16,026 nucleotides of DNA from Deltaproteobacteria bacterium (lineage in GTDB: Bacteria > Desulfobacterota > DSM-4660 > Desulfatiglandales > HGW-15): positions 1 to 16,026 of the forward strand of contig JAFGPH010000641.1 in assembly GCA_016926135.1 (NCBI GenBank). The letters are read 5' to 3'. The position numbers were made by a program, and so were the translations under genes. Shown in pieces: positions 1-6,871 of this stretch; the first letter of the stretch is position 1, and each line of letters begins with the position of its first letter. Under the pieces are notes generated by a model, which was not told the DNA's origin, did no database searches, and saw only the letters and a program-made list of their open reading frames with translations.

Positions 1-76
1 CCAAAGCAGGAACCGTATGCGGTAGTCCCGCACGTACGGGTCTGTACGGGGGGTGTCCCGTGAGGGACATTCCTAC
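1..76 (+). mobile_element. Group II intron, 3' end (domains V and VI)
   Basis: The first ~76 nt fold like the last two domains of a bacterial group II intron. Domain V is about 10-42: a stem built on CCGTA (13-17) against TACGG (35-39), an upper helix TGCGG (18-22) with CCGCA (28-32), and a five-base cap. Domain VI is about 44-76: TGTCCC (54-59) pairs with GGGACA (64-69) around a GTGA tetraloop (60-63), continued by GGGG (50-53) with TTCC (70-73), and ends in CTAC near 76. A69 is about 7 nt from that end, where the branch-point A is expected. The cap of domain V is not GNRA and the second base of the catalytic triad is A rather than G, so activity is uncertain. The reverse transcriptase gene, if any, would be upstream of the window. 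The 3' boundary is uncertain by a few bases. Downstream, 77-178 shows no recognisable coding sequence. Confidence 0.72.
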
Positions 77-178
77 CGTGATTTTTTCGGGATGAGTCTT
101 TGGAAAACCAAGAGGGAATCCTGTTGATCCGGTAGATCCGGTCCGGGGCAGATTCAAACACCGGGAATGAGGTGAAGC

Positions 179-583
179 GTGCAGAGCGGGGAAAACGGCA
201 AGAGGCTCATGTCGGACATCAACGTCACGCCCCTCGTGGACGTGATGCTTGTCCTGCTCATCATCTTCATGGTGACGGCCCCCATGATGACCCAGGGGGT
301 GGAGGTCAACCTTCCCCAAACCACGACCAAGACCATCAAGACCCAGGAAGACCCCCTCTTTATGACGGTGAACAAGAAAGGGGAGATCTTCCTGGAAAAC
401 CACCAGATCCGGGTCGAGGAACTGGAGGAGAAGGTCAAGAGCATCTTCAAGTACCGCAGGGACAAGGAACTCCTGCTGCGGGCGGACAGGGAGATCCCCT
501 ACGGTTTTGTGATCAAGGTCATCGCGGCCGTCAAGAGGGCAGGGATCGACAAGCTGGGGATGGTGACCGAACCCAAGGACTGA
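179..583 (+). CDS. tolR: TolR/ExbD-family biopolymer transport protein
   Basis: TolR is the inner-membrane partner of TolQ; together they use the proton-motive force to energise TolA during cell constriction and outer-membrane maintenance. The 134-aa product has the family layout: a short basic cytoplasmic N-terminus, the signature INVTPLVDVMLVLLI (residues 14-28), a single membrane helix at about 19-38 with the conserved acidic residue at D21, and a periplasmic domain ending in a VIAAVKRAGIDKLGMV-type C-terminus. Length matches TolR (about 140 aa). The GTG start at 179 is preceded by GAGGTG; ATG at 209 would remove residues usually present before the signature. The next gene starts 19 nt after the stop and is TolA-like, followed by tolB, pal and cpoB, so TolR is favoured over ExbD. 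tolQ is not visible; the DNA just upstream is intron-derived. Confidence 0.93.
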   Translation: MQSGENGKRLMSDINVTPLVDVMLVLLIIFMVTAPMMTQGVEVNLPQTTTKTIKTQEDPLFMTVNKKGEIFLENHQIRVEELEEKVKSIFKYRRDKELLLRADREIPYGFVIKVIAAVKRAGIDKLGMVTEPKD

Positions 584-602
584 GGGCTTGGTAAAAGGGA
601 CG

Positions 603-1433
603 ATGTCGCTCGCTCTGGTCATGAACCATTCGAATCAACCCGTGGAGATGAAATGGACGCCTATGGTAAGCCTCTCCGTGCTCTTTCATCTGGCCGCCTT
701 TGCCCTGATCCTTTTCGTCCCCGGCACCGGTTCAAGCATCAGGTCTTTGCGGGGCACGGTCTACGAGGTCAATCTGGTGGAAATGCCGGGCGGTGGGGCG
801 GCCCGGATCCCGGGCCCTGCGCTCCAGGCGGAGGCAAAGGCCAAGAAGGTCATACCCAGGGAGACCCGGGCGCGGCGTATCGAAGAGGTCAAGAGGGAGG
901 AGAAGCCGCTCGTGGTTGCGAAGAAGACGGTGGAGAAGGTCACGCCCAAGACGGAAACCCCGAAGGTCTCTCCGAACGAATTGCTCGACAAGGCCATTTC
1001 GAAAATCGCAAGGAAGGTTAAATCAGAGAACCAGGACCACCTCAACACCGCGATTTCCAGGCTTCAGGCAAAGGTGGGCGGCGGACCGGGGCAGGGGCCG
1101 GGAGGGGGCGGCATCGGCGCCGGGCAGGGTATGAGCGGCGGACCCATGGCCCTTTACCAGATGGAGGTGGAGGCCAGAATCAGGAGCAACTGGTCCTATC
1201 CCGTCGCCATGGACAAAAAAGACCTGGAGGCGGTGGTCGTCCTCCTGGTCAGGCAGGACGGGACGATCCTGAAATCGAGAATCGAGAGGCGCTCCTTGAG
1301 CGCCCTCTTTGACGAATCCGTGATCAAGGCCGTAGAACGTTCCAACCCTTTACCGCCTTTTCCAGACACCTACAGGATGAGTCAAGATGAACTTGAAATT
1401 ACCTTCAATCTCAAAGACCTCGAGGGGCAGTAG
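603..1433 (+). CDS. tolA: TolA/TonB-family energy-transducing protein
   Basis: This protein should span the periplasm and link the TolQR motor to TolB/Pal. From the ATG at 603 (276 aa) the order is: a short cytoplasmic tail, one uncleaved membrane anchor (SLSVLFHLAAFALILFV), a Lys/Glu/Arg-rich extended or coiled region with many KK and EE pairs, a glycine-rich hinge (GGGPGQGPGGGG), and a C-terminal TonB/TolA domain starting near MALYQMEVEARI and ending ELEITFNLKDL. TolA identity is inferred from position between tolR and tolB; by domain alone it would be called TonB-family. An upstream TTG (588) and downstream ATGs (621, 648) are alternative starts, and none has well-spaced Shine-Dalgarno sequence; AAAAGGGA lies 2 nt before 603. 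It is shorter than enteric TolA (about 420 aa) because the helical domain is reduced. Confidence 0.85.
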   Translation: MSLALVMNHSNQPVEMKWTPMVSLSVLFHLAAFALILFVPGTGSSIRSLRGTVYEVNLVEMPGGGAARIPGPALQAEAKAKKVIPRETRARRIEEVKREEKPLVVAKKTVEKVTPKTETPKVSPNELLDKAISKIARKVKSENQDHLNTAISRLQAKVGGGPGQGPGGGGIGAGQGMSGGPMALYQMEVEARIRSNWSYPVAMDKKDLEAVVVLLVRQDGTILKSRIERRSLSALFDESVIKAVERSNPLPPFPDTYRMSQDELEITFNLKDLEGQ

Positions 1434-2727
1434 AATCGCCCTTCTTCTGTGGATCCTGCTGGTCGCGGCGCTTCTTTTGCCGGCTCCCGGGTTGGCCAGG
1501 ATCTTCATTGATATCAATGCGCCTTCGATCCAGCGGCTCAAGATCGCCATCCCGGATTTCAAGAATTTTTCTGAAAAGGGGGAAAGCCCGGAGTTGTCGA
1601 AGGCTCTCCCCGACGTGCTGTCCAACGATCTGGACCTGAGCGGCTATTTCGTGCCCATGGACAAGGCCGCCTTTCTCTCCGACGCCGGGGGATCCTCCTC
1701 TTTGGAAGAGAGCCGTTTCAGGGACTGGTCGGTGATCGGCGCGGAACTGCTTGTCAAAGGAGGATACACCTGCATCGGCCGGAGCCTTGAGGTGGAGGTG
1801 AGGATGTACGATGTCTATTCGGGGCGCCAACTCTTGGGCAAGAGGTTCCTGGGAAGGGTGGAGGAGCAGCGGGTCCTGATGCATCGCGTGGGAAACGAGA
1901 TCATCTATCTTCTCACGGGTCATAAGGGGATGTTCCTCTCCAAGTTGGCCTTCACGGGCACGGCCACCGGGCATAAGGAGATCTACATCTCGGACTTCGA
2001 CGGCCACAACGAACGGCAGATCACCTCGGACAGGAGTATCGCCCTGTTCCCCAGGTGGTCGCCTCAGGGGGATATGATCTGTTTCAATTCTTACAAGGAC
2101 GGCAGTCCGCTGCTTTACGTGAAGGAGCTTTTTTCGGGTAAGGTGAGAAGGCTTTCGGGTCGGAAGGGATTGAACATGGGGGGTGCATGGGCCCCTGACG
2201 GCAAGAGCCTGTCCCTCACCATGACCGAGGGCGACAACCTGGACATCTTCACCATCGACCTCGGCGGGAAGATCATCAACCGCCTCACGGACCACTGGGG
2301 GATCAACGTGTCCCCCTCCTTTTCACCGGACGGATCCAGATTCGCCTTTGTCTCCAATCGCTCCGGCACACCTCAAATCTACATGAAGGATCTCGGGCAG
2401 GGCAGGGAAGAGCGGCTCACCTTCGAGGGCAATTACAACACCTCCCCTTCCTGGTCGAGCCTGAATCGGATTGCCTTCTGCGGCAACTATGAGGGTCGTT
2501 TCCACATCTTCGCCGTGGACCCGGACGGAAGAAACCTGAGAAGACTAACGGAGGGGCAGGCCAATAATGAGGACCCCTGCTGGTCCCCTGACGGCAGGTA
2601 CATCGTGTTCAGCTCAACCAGAGACGGCGGTTACCATCTCTACATCATGAACGCCAATGGACAGAACCAGAGGAGGGTCACTTTCATGAAGGGGCAACAA
2701 ACCTCTCCCTCGTGGTCTCCCTTTTGA
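1387..2727 (+). CDS. tolB: Tol-Pal system periplasmic protein TolB
   Basis: TolB is the periplasmic component that binds Pal and is released by TolA. The 446-aa product (E. coli form 430 aa) starts with a basic, hydrophobic signal peptide likely cut after PGLA (about residue 37). An N-terminal alpha/beta domain begins FIDINAP and includes LKIAIPDFKN; its core spans roughly residues 40-170. The rest is a six-bladed propeller with repeated blade-end motifs: RWSPQG, AWAPDG, SFSPDG, SWSSLN (degenerate), CWSPDG and a terminal SWSPF. The ATG at 1387 is the only usable start that keeps the signal peptide; it lies inside the tolA-like gene, giving a 47-nt overlap, with an AGGATGAG ribosome-binding site a few bases before it. 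Translation is therefore probably coupled to the preceding gene. A small GGAACC/GGTTCC hairpin (2762-2780) follows without a T-run. Confidence 0.96.
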   Translation: MNLKLPSISKTSRGSRIALLLWILLVAALLLPAPGLARIFIDINAPSIQRLKIAIPDFKNFSEKGESPELSKALPDVLSNDLDLSGYFVPMDKAAFLSDAGGSSSLEESRFRDWSVIGAELLVKGGYTCIGRSLEVEVRMYDVYSGRQLLGKRFLGRVEEQRVLMHRVGNEIIYLLTGHKGMFLSKLAFTGTATGHKEIYISDFDGHNERQITSDRSIALFPRWSPQGDMICFNSYKDGSPLLYVKELFSGKVRRLSGRKGLNMGGAWAPDGKSLSLTMTEGDNLDIFTIDLGGKIINRLTDHWGINVSPSFSPDGSRFAFVSNRSGTPQIYMKDLGQGREERLTFEGNYNTSPSWSSLNRIAFCGNYEGRFHIFAVDPDGRNLRRLTEGQANNEDPCWSPDGRYIVFSSTRDGGYHLYIMNANGQNQRRVTFMKGQQTSPSWSPF

Positions 2728-2838
2728 TTTCCCTCGAAATATCTGAGAGATAGGATAGGATGGAACCACTGAAGGGTTCCCGGTCCCCAACATGGCCTGT
2801 CAGGAAGGCGGGGTCTCAAAAAAACTTGCTGGATATCC

Positions 2839-2867
2839 TTGAAATTCGGGGAGGATGATGCTATAAA
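2839..2867 (+). promoter_or_regulatory. Predicted sigma70-type promoter for pal-cpoB
   Basis: TTGAAA at 2839-2844 and TATAAA at 2862-2867 are separated by exactly 17 nt, close to the housekeeping consensus. Transcription would start near 2874, about 70 nt before the pal ATG. The 218-nt tolB-pal gap has no other recognisable content except the small hairpin at 2762-2780. This suggests pal and cpoB can be transcribed apart from tolR-tolA-tolB. Confidence 0.6.
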
Positions 2868-2945
2868 CTGTTTTCGGGAGTACTGTGGAAGTCATTGATT
2901 TTTTGTTTTATAGACACCTTTGAGGAGATCGGGAGGTAAGAGAGT

Positions 2946-3494
2946 ATGGTTAGAAAATGGTTGATTGTATTGGTGGCGATTGCCTTTGCAGCGTCATTCC
3001 TAGCCCTGACTTCCTGCGCCAAGAAGCAGGTAAAGGTGGAGGAGGCTGCCAAGCCTGCGCCGGCGGCTGCAAAACCGGCAAAACCTTCAGATGACCGTGA
3101 CCGCCAGGCGAAGCTTCGTGACCTGGAGGCATCGGAGAAGCTTCGGGCCCAGATCAAGGCATTCGAGTCAGAGCACATCTACTTTGACTTCGACAAGTAT
3201 GATCTGAAGGCTCCTGCAAAGGCCGTGCTGGAGAAGAAGGCGGTCTGGTTGAGGGCCAACTCCCAGTACAAGGTGAAGATCGAAGGGAACTGCGACGAGA
3301 GAGGCACCAACGAGTACAACATGGCCCTGGGCGAGAAGAGGGCTAAATCAGCCATGAAGTACCTGAGTGCCCTGGGCATCTCGGCGGACAGGATGACCAC
3401 CATCAGCTACGGGGAAGAGCGTCCGATCTGTACCGACAAGAATGAGAAGTGCTGGTCCAAGAACAGAAGGGACGAGTTCAAGCTCGCCAAGTAG
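2946..3494 (+). CDS. pal: Peptidoglycan-associated lipoprotein Pal
   Basis: Pal anchors the outer membrane to peptidoglycan and is the terminal partner of TolB. The 182-aa product has a lipoprotein signal with lipobox LTSC (C24); the residue after the cysteine is Ala, consistent with outer-membrane sorting. A proline/alanine/lysine-rich linker (about 28-60) leads to an OmpA-like domain from about residue 78: IYFDFDKYDL, the peptidoglycan-binding region IEGNCDERGTNEYNMALGEKRA, and ISYGEERP near the end. D and R residues that contact diaminopimelate in this family are present in CDERGTNEYN. The ATG at 2946 has GGGAGGT at 2931-2937, 8 nt away. Length and order after tolB are typical. The C-terminal tail is Lys/Arg-rich (KNRRDEFKLAK), as usual for Pal. 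Confidence 0.96.
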   Translation: MVRKWLIVLVAIAFAASFLALTSCAKKQVKVEEAAKPAPAAAKPAKPSDDRDRQAKLRDLEASEKLRAQIKAFESEHIYFDFDKYDLKAPAKAVLEKKAVWLRANSQYKVKIEGNCDERGTNEYNMALGEKRAKSAMKYLSALGISADRMTTISYGEERPICTDKNEKCWSKNRRDEFKLAK

Positions 3495-3521
3495 CATGAG
3501 GGGTAGAGGGATTGTTACACC

Positions 3522-3552
3522 GGGAACCGACCCGAGCACCGGGTCGGTTCCC
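3522..3552 (+). other. Perfect 13-bp hairpin between pal and cpoB
   Basis: GGGAACCGACCCG (3522-3534) and CGGGTCGGTTCCC (3540-3552) pair without mismatch around a 5-nt loop. No T-run follows, so it is not a standard intrinsic terminator. In the pal-cpoB transcript it could protect pal mRNA from 3' decay or reduce read-through. Its position also argues that the cpoB reading frame does not start at the upstream TTG (3512). Confidence 0.7.
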
Positions 3553-3592
3553 CTCTGATGGACTCGTATTTGGAATGACGAGAAAGGCTTGG

Positions 3593-4456
3593 ATGAAGAG
3601 AAGTGCCTGGATGCAGGGCCTGATGGCCCTTCTTGCCTCAGTATTGGGCTTGTCTTCCTGTGTGTCTGATACGGACATGGCCTACCTCAACGACCAGCTG
3701 ATCGCCCTGAACAGGAGGGTTGCCAGGCTGGAAGAAGGCCTTGATTCGAAACTCTCCGCGGTCCGCACGAATCAAAGGGAAGAAGTGGACAAGATGCTCG
3801 GGGAGATGCAGAAGATCTACAGTCGTCTCGAGGACAACGAGCGGGTGCTCAAGAGAACCGTGGAGAGGGACCTGGGGGATCAGGACACCCTCAAAAAGGG
3901 GGTAACCGATCTGACCCAGAAGGTGACGGACCTGGAGAGAATGGTGAAGGCCCAGCAGGATTACCTCGGAATGGAACCCCCCGCGCCGGCAGAAAGGAAG
4001 GAGGAGGGAATCGGGCCGGCCGAGCCGAGAACGCCCGGCCAGCCGGAGGCATCCACACCGGCAACGACGGTAACTCCTGCATCCAAAGAGGCTGAACTCT
4101 ACGACGGTTCGCTTGCCCTTTACAGGGACGGCAAGTACGAAGACGCCATCCTGGGCTTCAAGGATTTCCTGAAGAAATACCCCAAGTCCGATCGTGCGGA
4201 CAACGCCCAGTTTTGGGTAGGAGAATCATACATGGCCCTGAAGCAGTATGAGCAGGCCATCCTCTCCTACCAGGAGGTCATCAAACGGTATCCCAAAGGC
4301 AACAAGGTCCCCAATGCCCTGCTCCGGCAGTCCCTTGCATTCCTGGAACTCAAGGACAAGACCAGTTCCAAGCTTCTTCTGAGGAAAATCGTCAAGGAGT
4401 ACCCCCGCTCAAACGAGGCGAAGATCGCGGCCAAGAAACTGGAGACCCTCAAATAG
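3593..4456 (+). CDS. cpoB: Tol-Pal system protein CpoB (YbgF), lipoprotein form
   Basis: CpoB/YbgF coordinates Tol action with peptidoglycan synthesis at the septum. From ATG 3593 (287 aa) the protein has a signal ending in lipobox LSSC (C23), a coiled coil (about 30-125, rich in RVARLEEGL, EKVTDLER-type heptads) matching the trimerisation domain, a Pro/Ala/Thr linker (about 130-165), and three TPR-like repeats: YDGSLALYRDGKYEDAILGF, AQFWVGESYMALKQYEQAI and NALLRQSLAFLELKD, with YPKSDRADN and YPKGNKVPN between them. ATG 3575 is an alternative start; 3593 is preferred because AAAGG lies a few bases upstream. E. coli CpoB is soluble, so the lipobox is a difference, although I believe it recurs in deltaproteobacteria. 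It closes the tol-pal operon. Confidence 0.92.
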   Translation: MKRSAWMQGLMALLASVLGLSSCVSDTDMAYLNDQLIALNRRVARLEEGLDSKLSAVRTNQREEVDKMLGEMQKIYSRLEDNERVLKRTVERDLGDQDTLKKGVTDLTQKVTDLERMVKAQQDYLGMEPPAPAERKEEGIGPAEPRTPGQPEASTPATTVTPASKEAELYDGSLALYRDGKYEDAILGFKDFLKKYPKSDRADNAQFWVGESYMALKQYEQAILSYQEVIKRYPKGNKVPNALLRQSLAFLELKDKTSSKLLLRKIVKEYPRSNEAKIAAKKLETLK

Positions 4457-4485
4457 GTTTGCGAAGGAATGCACCCGTCAATTAA

Positions 4486-6246
4486 GTGAACCGCCGGTTT
4501 TTCCCAAATCGCCTTTCCTCCCTGTTCGCTATCGGCAACGAACATGCCACCATGGCCATCCTCGCCTCTCTGGTCGGACTGACGTCCGCACTGGGGGCCA
4601 TCGGTTTTCTTCAACTCCTGGAGCTTTTCCAAATTGCTACCTATGGCGCACGAGGCGACCTCCTTCAGGCACTGGAGATTCTCCCCTGGTACGCAAGGAT
4701 GTGGCTTCCGGCGCTGGGAGGGGTGGTCGTCGGCCTTCTCGTTTATTTCAAGGCCAAGGAGGCCAAGGGGCACAGTGTGCCTGAGGTGCTGGAGGCCGTA
4801 GCCCTCAGGAAGGGGGTGATCAAGAAAAGGGCCTTCCTGGTAGAGACCTTGGCCTCTGCCGTCACGATCGGCACAGGCGGCTCTGCGGGTATCGTGGGAC
4901 CTATTGTCCAACTGGGCTCCGGTATCGGGTCTGCCATCGGACAGTTCCCGAGGCTCTCGGGCGCAAGGATCCGATCCCTGGTGGGTTGCGGGGCCGCGGC
5001 GGGGATTGCGGCGGCCTTCAATGCCCCTATCGCCGGAACCATGTTCGCCCTGGAAGTCGTGCTCGGCGACTTCGGTGTGGCCACCTTCAGCCCCATTGTC
5101 ATCTCCGCCGTTGTAGCCACGGCCGTCTCCCGCCATTTCCTGGGCGATTTCCCGGCCATGCTTGTCCCTGCCTACCGTCTCGTCAGCGTGTGGGAACTCC
5201 CGCTCTATGTTTGCTTGGGATTCTTTTGCGCGGTGGTGGCGGTGTTTTTCACAAAGGTATTCTACCGGGCGGGGGATGTGTTTGAGGACCTGGCCCTGCC
5301 CCGGTACGCGAAACCCTTGCTTGGGGGTCTGTTCCTCGGCCTCACGGGATTGGTGTATCCCCACATCCTCGGAAACGGTTATCCGGCGATCGACCTGGTT
5401 CTGATGGAGAAGCTTTCACTGGGTATGATCTTTTCTTTGATGGTCTTGAAGATCCTGGCCACATCCATCACCATCGGGTCAGGAGGGGCGGGGGGAACGT
5501 TCGCGCCGTCTCTCTTCATCGGCGCTATGGCCGGCGGCTTTTTCGGATCCATCGTGCACGACCTTCTGCCGGGGGTCACGGCGTCGGCGGGAGCTTACAG
5601 CATCGTCGGCATGGCCGCTGTGGTCGCCGGAACGACCCGAGGTCCCCTGAGTGCCATCCTGATGCTCTTTGAGATCACGGGCAACTACACCATCATCCTG
5701 CCCCTCATGATCGCCTGCATTGCCAGTTCGGTGGCCAGCGGCCAGATGCTCAGGGAATCCATCTTCACCCTGAAACTCGTGAGAAAGGGGATCGACATCC
5801 ATGCGGGGAAAGAAGTCAATGTATTGAAGTCCATCCTCGTGGGGGAGGTGATGAATCCCCAGGTGGAGACGGTGCCCGAGAACATGACCCTGGGCAGGCT
5901 GGCCGGCCTGATATCGAACAGCAAGTACAACAGCTTTCCGGTGGTAGACAGCCGGGGAGAACTCACCGGTATTCTCTCTTTTCTGGACTACCATGACGTG
6001 CTTTTTGAAAAGGATCTGGAAAGCCTGGTGGTGGCAAAGGAGCTTGCCACGACCAGGGTGGTCACGGTTTCCGTGGATGACAATCTCCTGACCGCGCTGG
6101 AGAGAATCAGTTCCAGGGATTTCTCTATCCTACCGGTGGTGGACCCCGACAATCCCTCAAGGATCCGAGGTGTCCTGACCAGCCGGGACATCACCAGCGC
6201 CTACAACAGGGCGGTACTCAAGAAGGGCGTGTTCGGGGGGCAGTAA
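4486..6246 (+). CDS. ClC-family chloride channel with C-terminal CBS pair
   Basis: A 586-aa ClC protein: about 18 membrane or re-entrant helices over residues 23-430, then two CBS domains (about 445-580; motifs VGEVMNPQVETVPENM and FPVVDSRGELTGILSF, then TRVVTVSVDDN and ILPVVDPDNPSRIRGVL), which usually bind adenine nucleotides. ClC signatures are clear: GHSVPEV (95-101), GTGGSAGIVGPIVQ (129-142), AAAFNAPIAGTMFALEV (175-191), GGAGGTFAPSL and GNYTIILP (selectivity-filter tyrosine). Unusually, the external gating glutamate of GREGP is Val137, and the internal proton glutamate (E203 in E. coli ClC) is Val191. With both missing, the family model predicts uncoupled anion conduction rather than Cl-/H+ exchange; this is inference. 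The GTG start directly follows an in-frame TAA; ATG 4552 is the alternative but would begin at the first helix. It starts 29 nt after cpoB and may be co-transcribed. Confidence 0.92.
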   Translation: MNRRFFPNRLSSLFAIGNEHATMAILASLVGLTSALGAIGFLQLLELFQIATYGARGDLLQALEILPWYARMWLPALGGVVVGLLVYFKAKEAKGHSVPEVLEAVALRKGVIKKRAFLVETLASAVTIGTGGSAGIVGPIVQLGSGIGSAIGQFPRLSGARIRSLVGCGAAAGIAAAFNAPIAGTMFALEVVLGDFGVATFSPIVISAVVATAVSRHFLGDFPAMLVPAYRLVSVWELPLYVCLGFFCAVVAVFFTKVFYRAGDVFEDLALPRYAKPLLGGLFLGLTGLVYPHILGNGYPAIDLVLMEKLSLGMIFSLMVLKILATSITIGSGGAGGTFAPSLFIGAMAGGFFGSIVHDLLPGVTASAGAYSIVGMAAVVAGTTRGPLSAILMLFEITGNYTIILPLMIACIASSVASGQMLRESIFTLKLVRKGIDIHAGKEVNVLKSILVGEVMNPQVETVPENMTLGRLAGLISNSKYNSFPVVDSRGELTGILSFLDYHDVLFEKDLESLVVAKELATTRVVTVSVDDNLLTALERISSRDFSILPVVDPDNPSRIRGVLTSRDITSAYNRAVLKKGVFGGQ

Positions 6247-6494
6247 GGGGGGCGGGACGCCTTTTGCCGTCAGGGTATGCACTGCCGGCAAGGATGGAAG
6301 CCTTCCCGTGTCGATACTTGGGTTGCGCATCCGACTCCACTCTCACCCCTACGCCACCAGCAAGACCCCAAGGATCTTCTTCCGTACCACAGGCAAGCCC
6401 AATACTCAATTCTTCAGAATGAAACTTGAAAAATTTCAATAAGTATTAAATAGATAAAGATTAGATATTTTTATTTACTATTAACAGTTTTTTA
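6247..6494. other. Intergenic stretch, GC-rich then AT-rich
   Basis: This part of the 449-nt gap after the ClC gene contains no gene I can support. Its first ~160 nt resemble the bulk composition; about 6417-6545 is strikingly AT-rich compared with everything else in the window. A loose TTGCCG/CGGCAA inverted repeat lies shortly after the ClC stop codon but lacks a T-run. The composition shift may mark the edge of acquired DNA or simply a promoter region. Confidence 0.5.
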
Positions 6495-6523
6495 TTGACT
6501 CTAGAGGAATTAGGCATTATAAA
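6495..6523 (+). promoter_or_regulatory. Near-consensus sigma70-type promoter for the small HTH gene pair
   Basis: TTGACT (6495-6500) and TATAAA (6518-6523) are 17 nt apart in an AT-rich setting, the best-matching promoter in the window along with that at 13349. Transcription would begin near 6530, leaving an untranslated leader of about 165 nt before the ATG at 6696, long for so small a gene. Confidence 0.65.
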
Positions 6524-6695
6524 TAAAGTGACTGTCATTCGTCAGAATTCATTTACAGCTTGTGGTTTTCTGCGCAAGGGAGAACAATTCGAACTGACCC
6601 AATGACTGAAGACATGAAACAAGTGCCATTGTCCATAACATGCTACAGATATCAATCCCTGAATTGACTCAGTGAACAACATTGAGAGGTAAGAT

Positions 6696-6869
6696 ATGCC
6701 ACAGATCATGACGACGAAGGAATTGGCCAAATATTTGAAGCTTCACGAGATCACCATATGCAAGTACGCTGCCGAGGGCAAGATACCGGCAATCAGAATC
6801 GGAAGAGTATGGCGGTTCGACAAGGAAGCCATCGACAAGTGGATCAGCGGCGGGCAGAAGAAGTCATAA
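6696..6869 (+). CDS. Excisionase-family helix-turn-helix DNA-binding protein, 57 aa
   Basis: A complete small DNA-binding protein of the excisionase/MerR-like HTH family. The 57-aa sequence shows the family pattern: MTTKELAKYLKLHEITICKYA (helix-turn-helix, about 5-25), EGKIPAIRIGRVWRFD (wing, about 27-42; GKIPAxRIGRxWRF is diagnostic), and KEAIDKWIS (about 43-51). Length is normal for these stand-alone domains (50-70 aa). The ATG has GAGAGG at 6684-6689, 6 nt away. The stop is 2 nt before the next gene, so the two are almost certainly co-translated. Proteins of this family act as recombination directionality factors, as plasmid or phage regulators, or as host regulators; no integrase or recombinase is nearby, so an excisionase role is not supported here. 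Confidence 0.88.
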   Translation: MPQIMTTKELAKYLKLHEITICKYAAEGKIPAIRIGRVWRFDKEAIDKWISGGQKKS

Positions 6870-6871
6870 CC

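Noticed and set aside
2762..2780. GGAACC/GGTTCC hairpin after tolB as an intrinsic terminator
   Set aside because: Only 6 bp with no following T-run.
4469..4489. Six-codon frame whose stop overlaps the GTG start of the ClC gene, suggesting coupling
   Set aside because: The purine-rich AAGGA abuts the ATG without a usable spacer, so translation of the mini-frame is not supported.
4267..5364. 365-codon open frame on the minus strand across cpoB and the ClC gene
   Set aside because: It runs across two well-supported genes, is rich in His/Gly/Arg as antisense shadows are, and has no domain.
6218..6439. 73-codon minus-strand frame in the gap after the ClC gene
   Set aside because: It begins at a TTG, overlaps the ClC 3' end and matches no family I know; insufficient support, though a decayed gene fragment cannot be excluded.
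6602..6667. 21-codon open frame (MTEDMKQV...) in the leader of the HTH pair, as a possible leader peptide
   Set aside because: No ribosome-binding site at a usable distance, and no regulatory codon run or attenuator structure.
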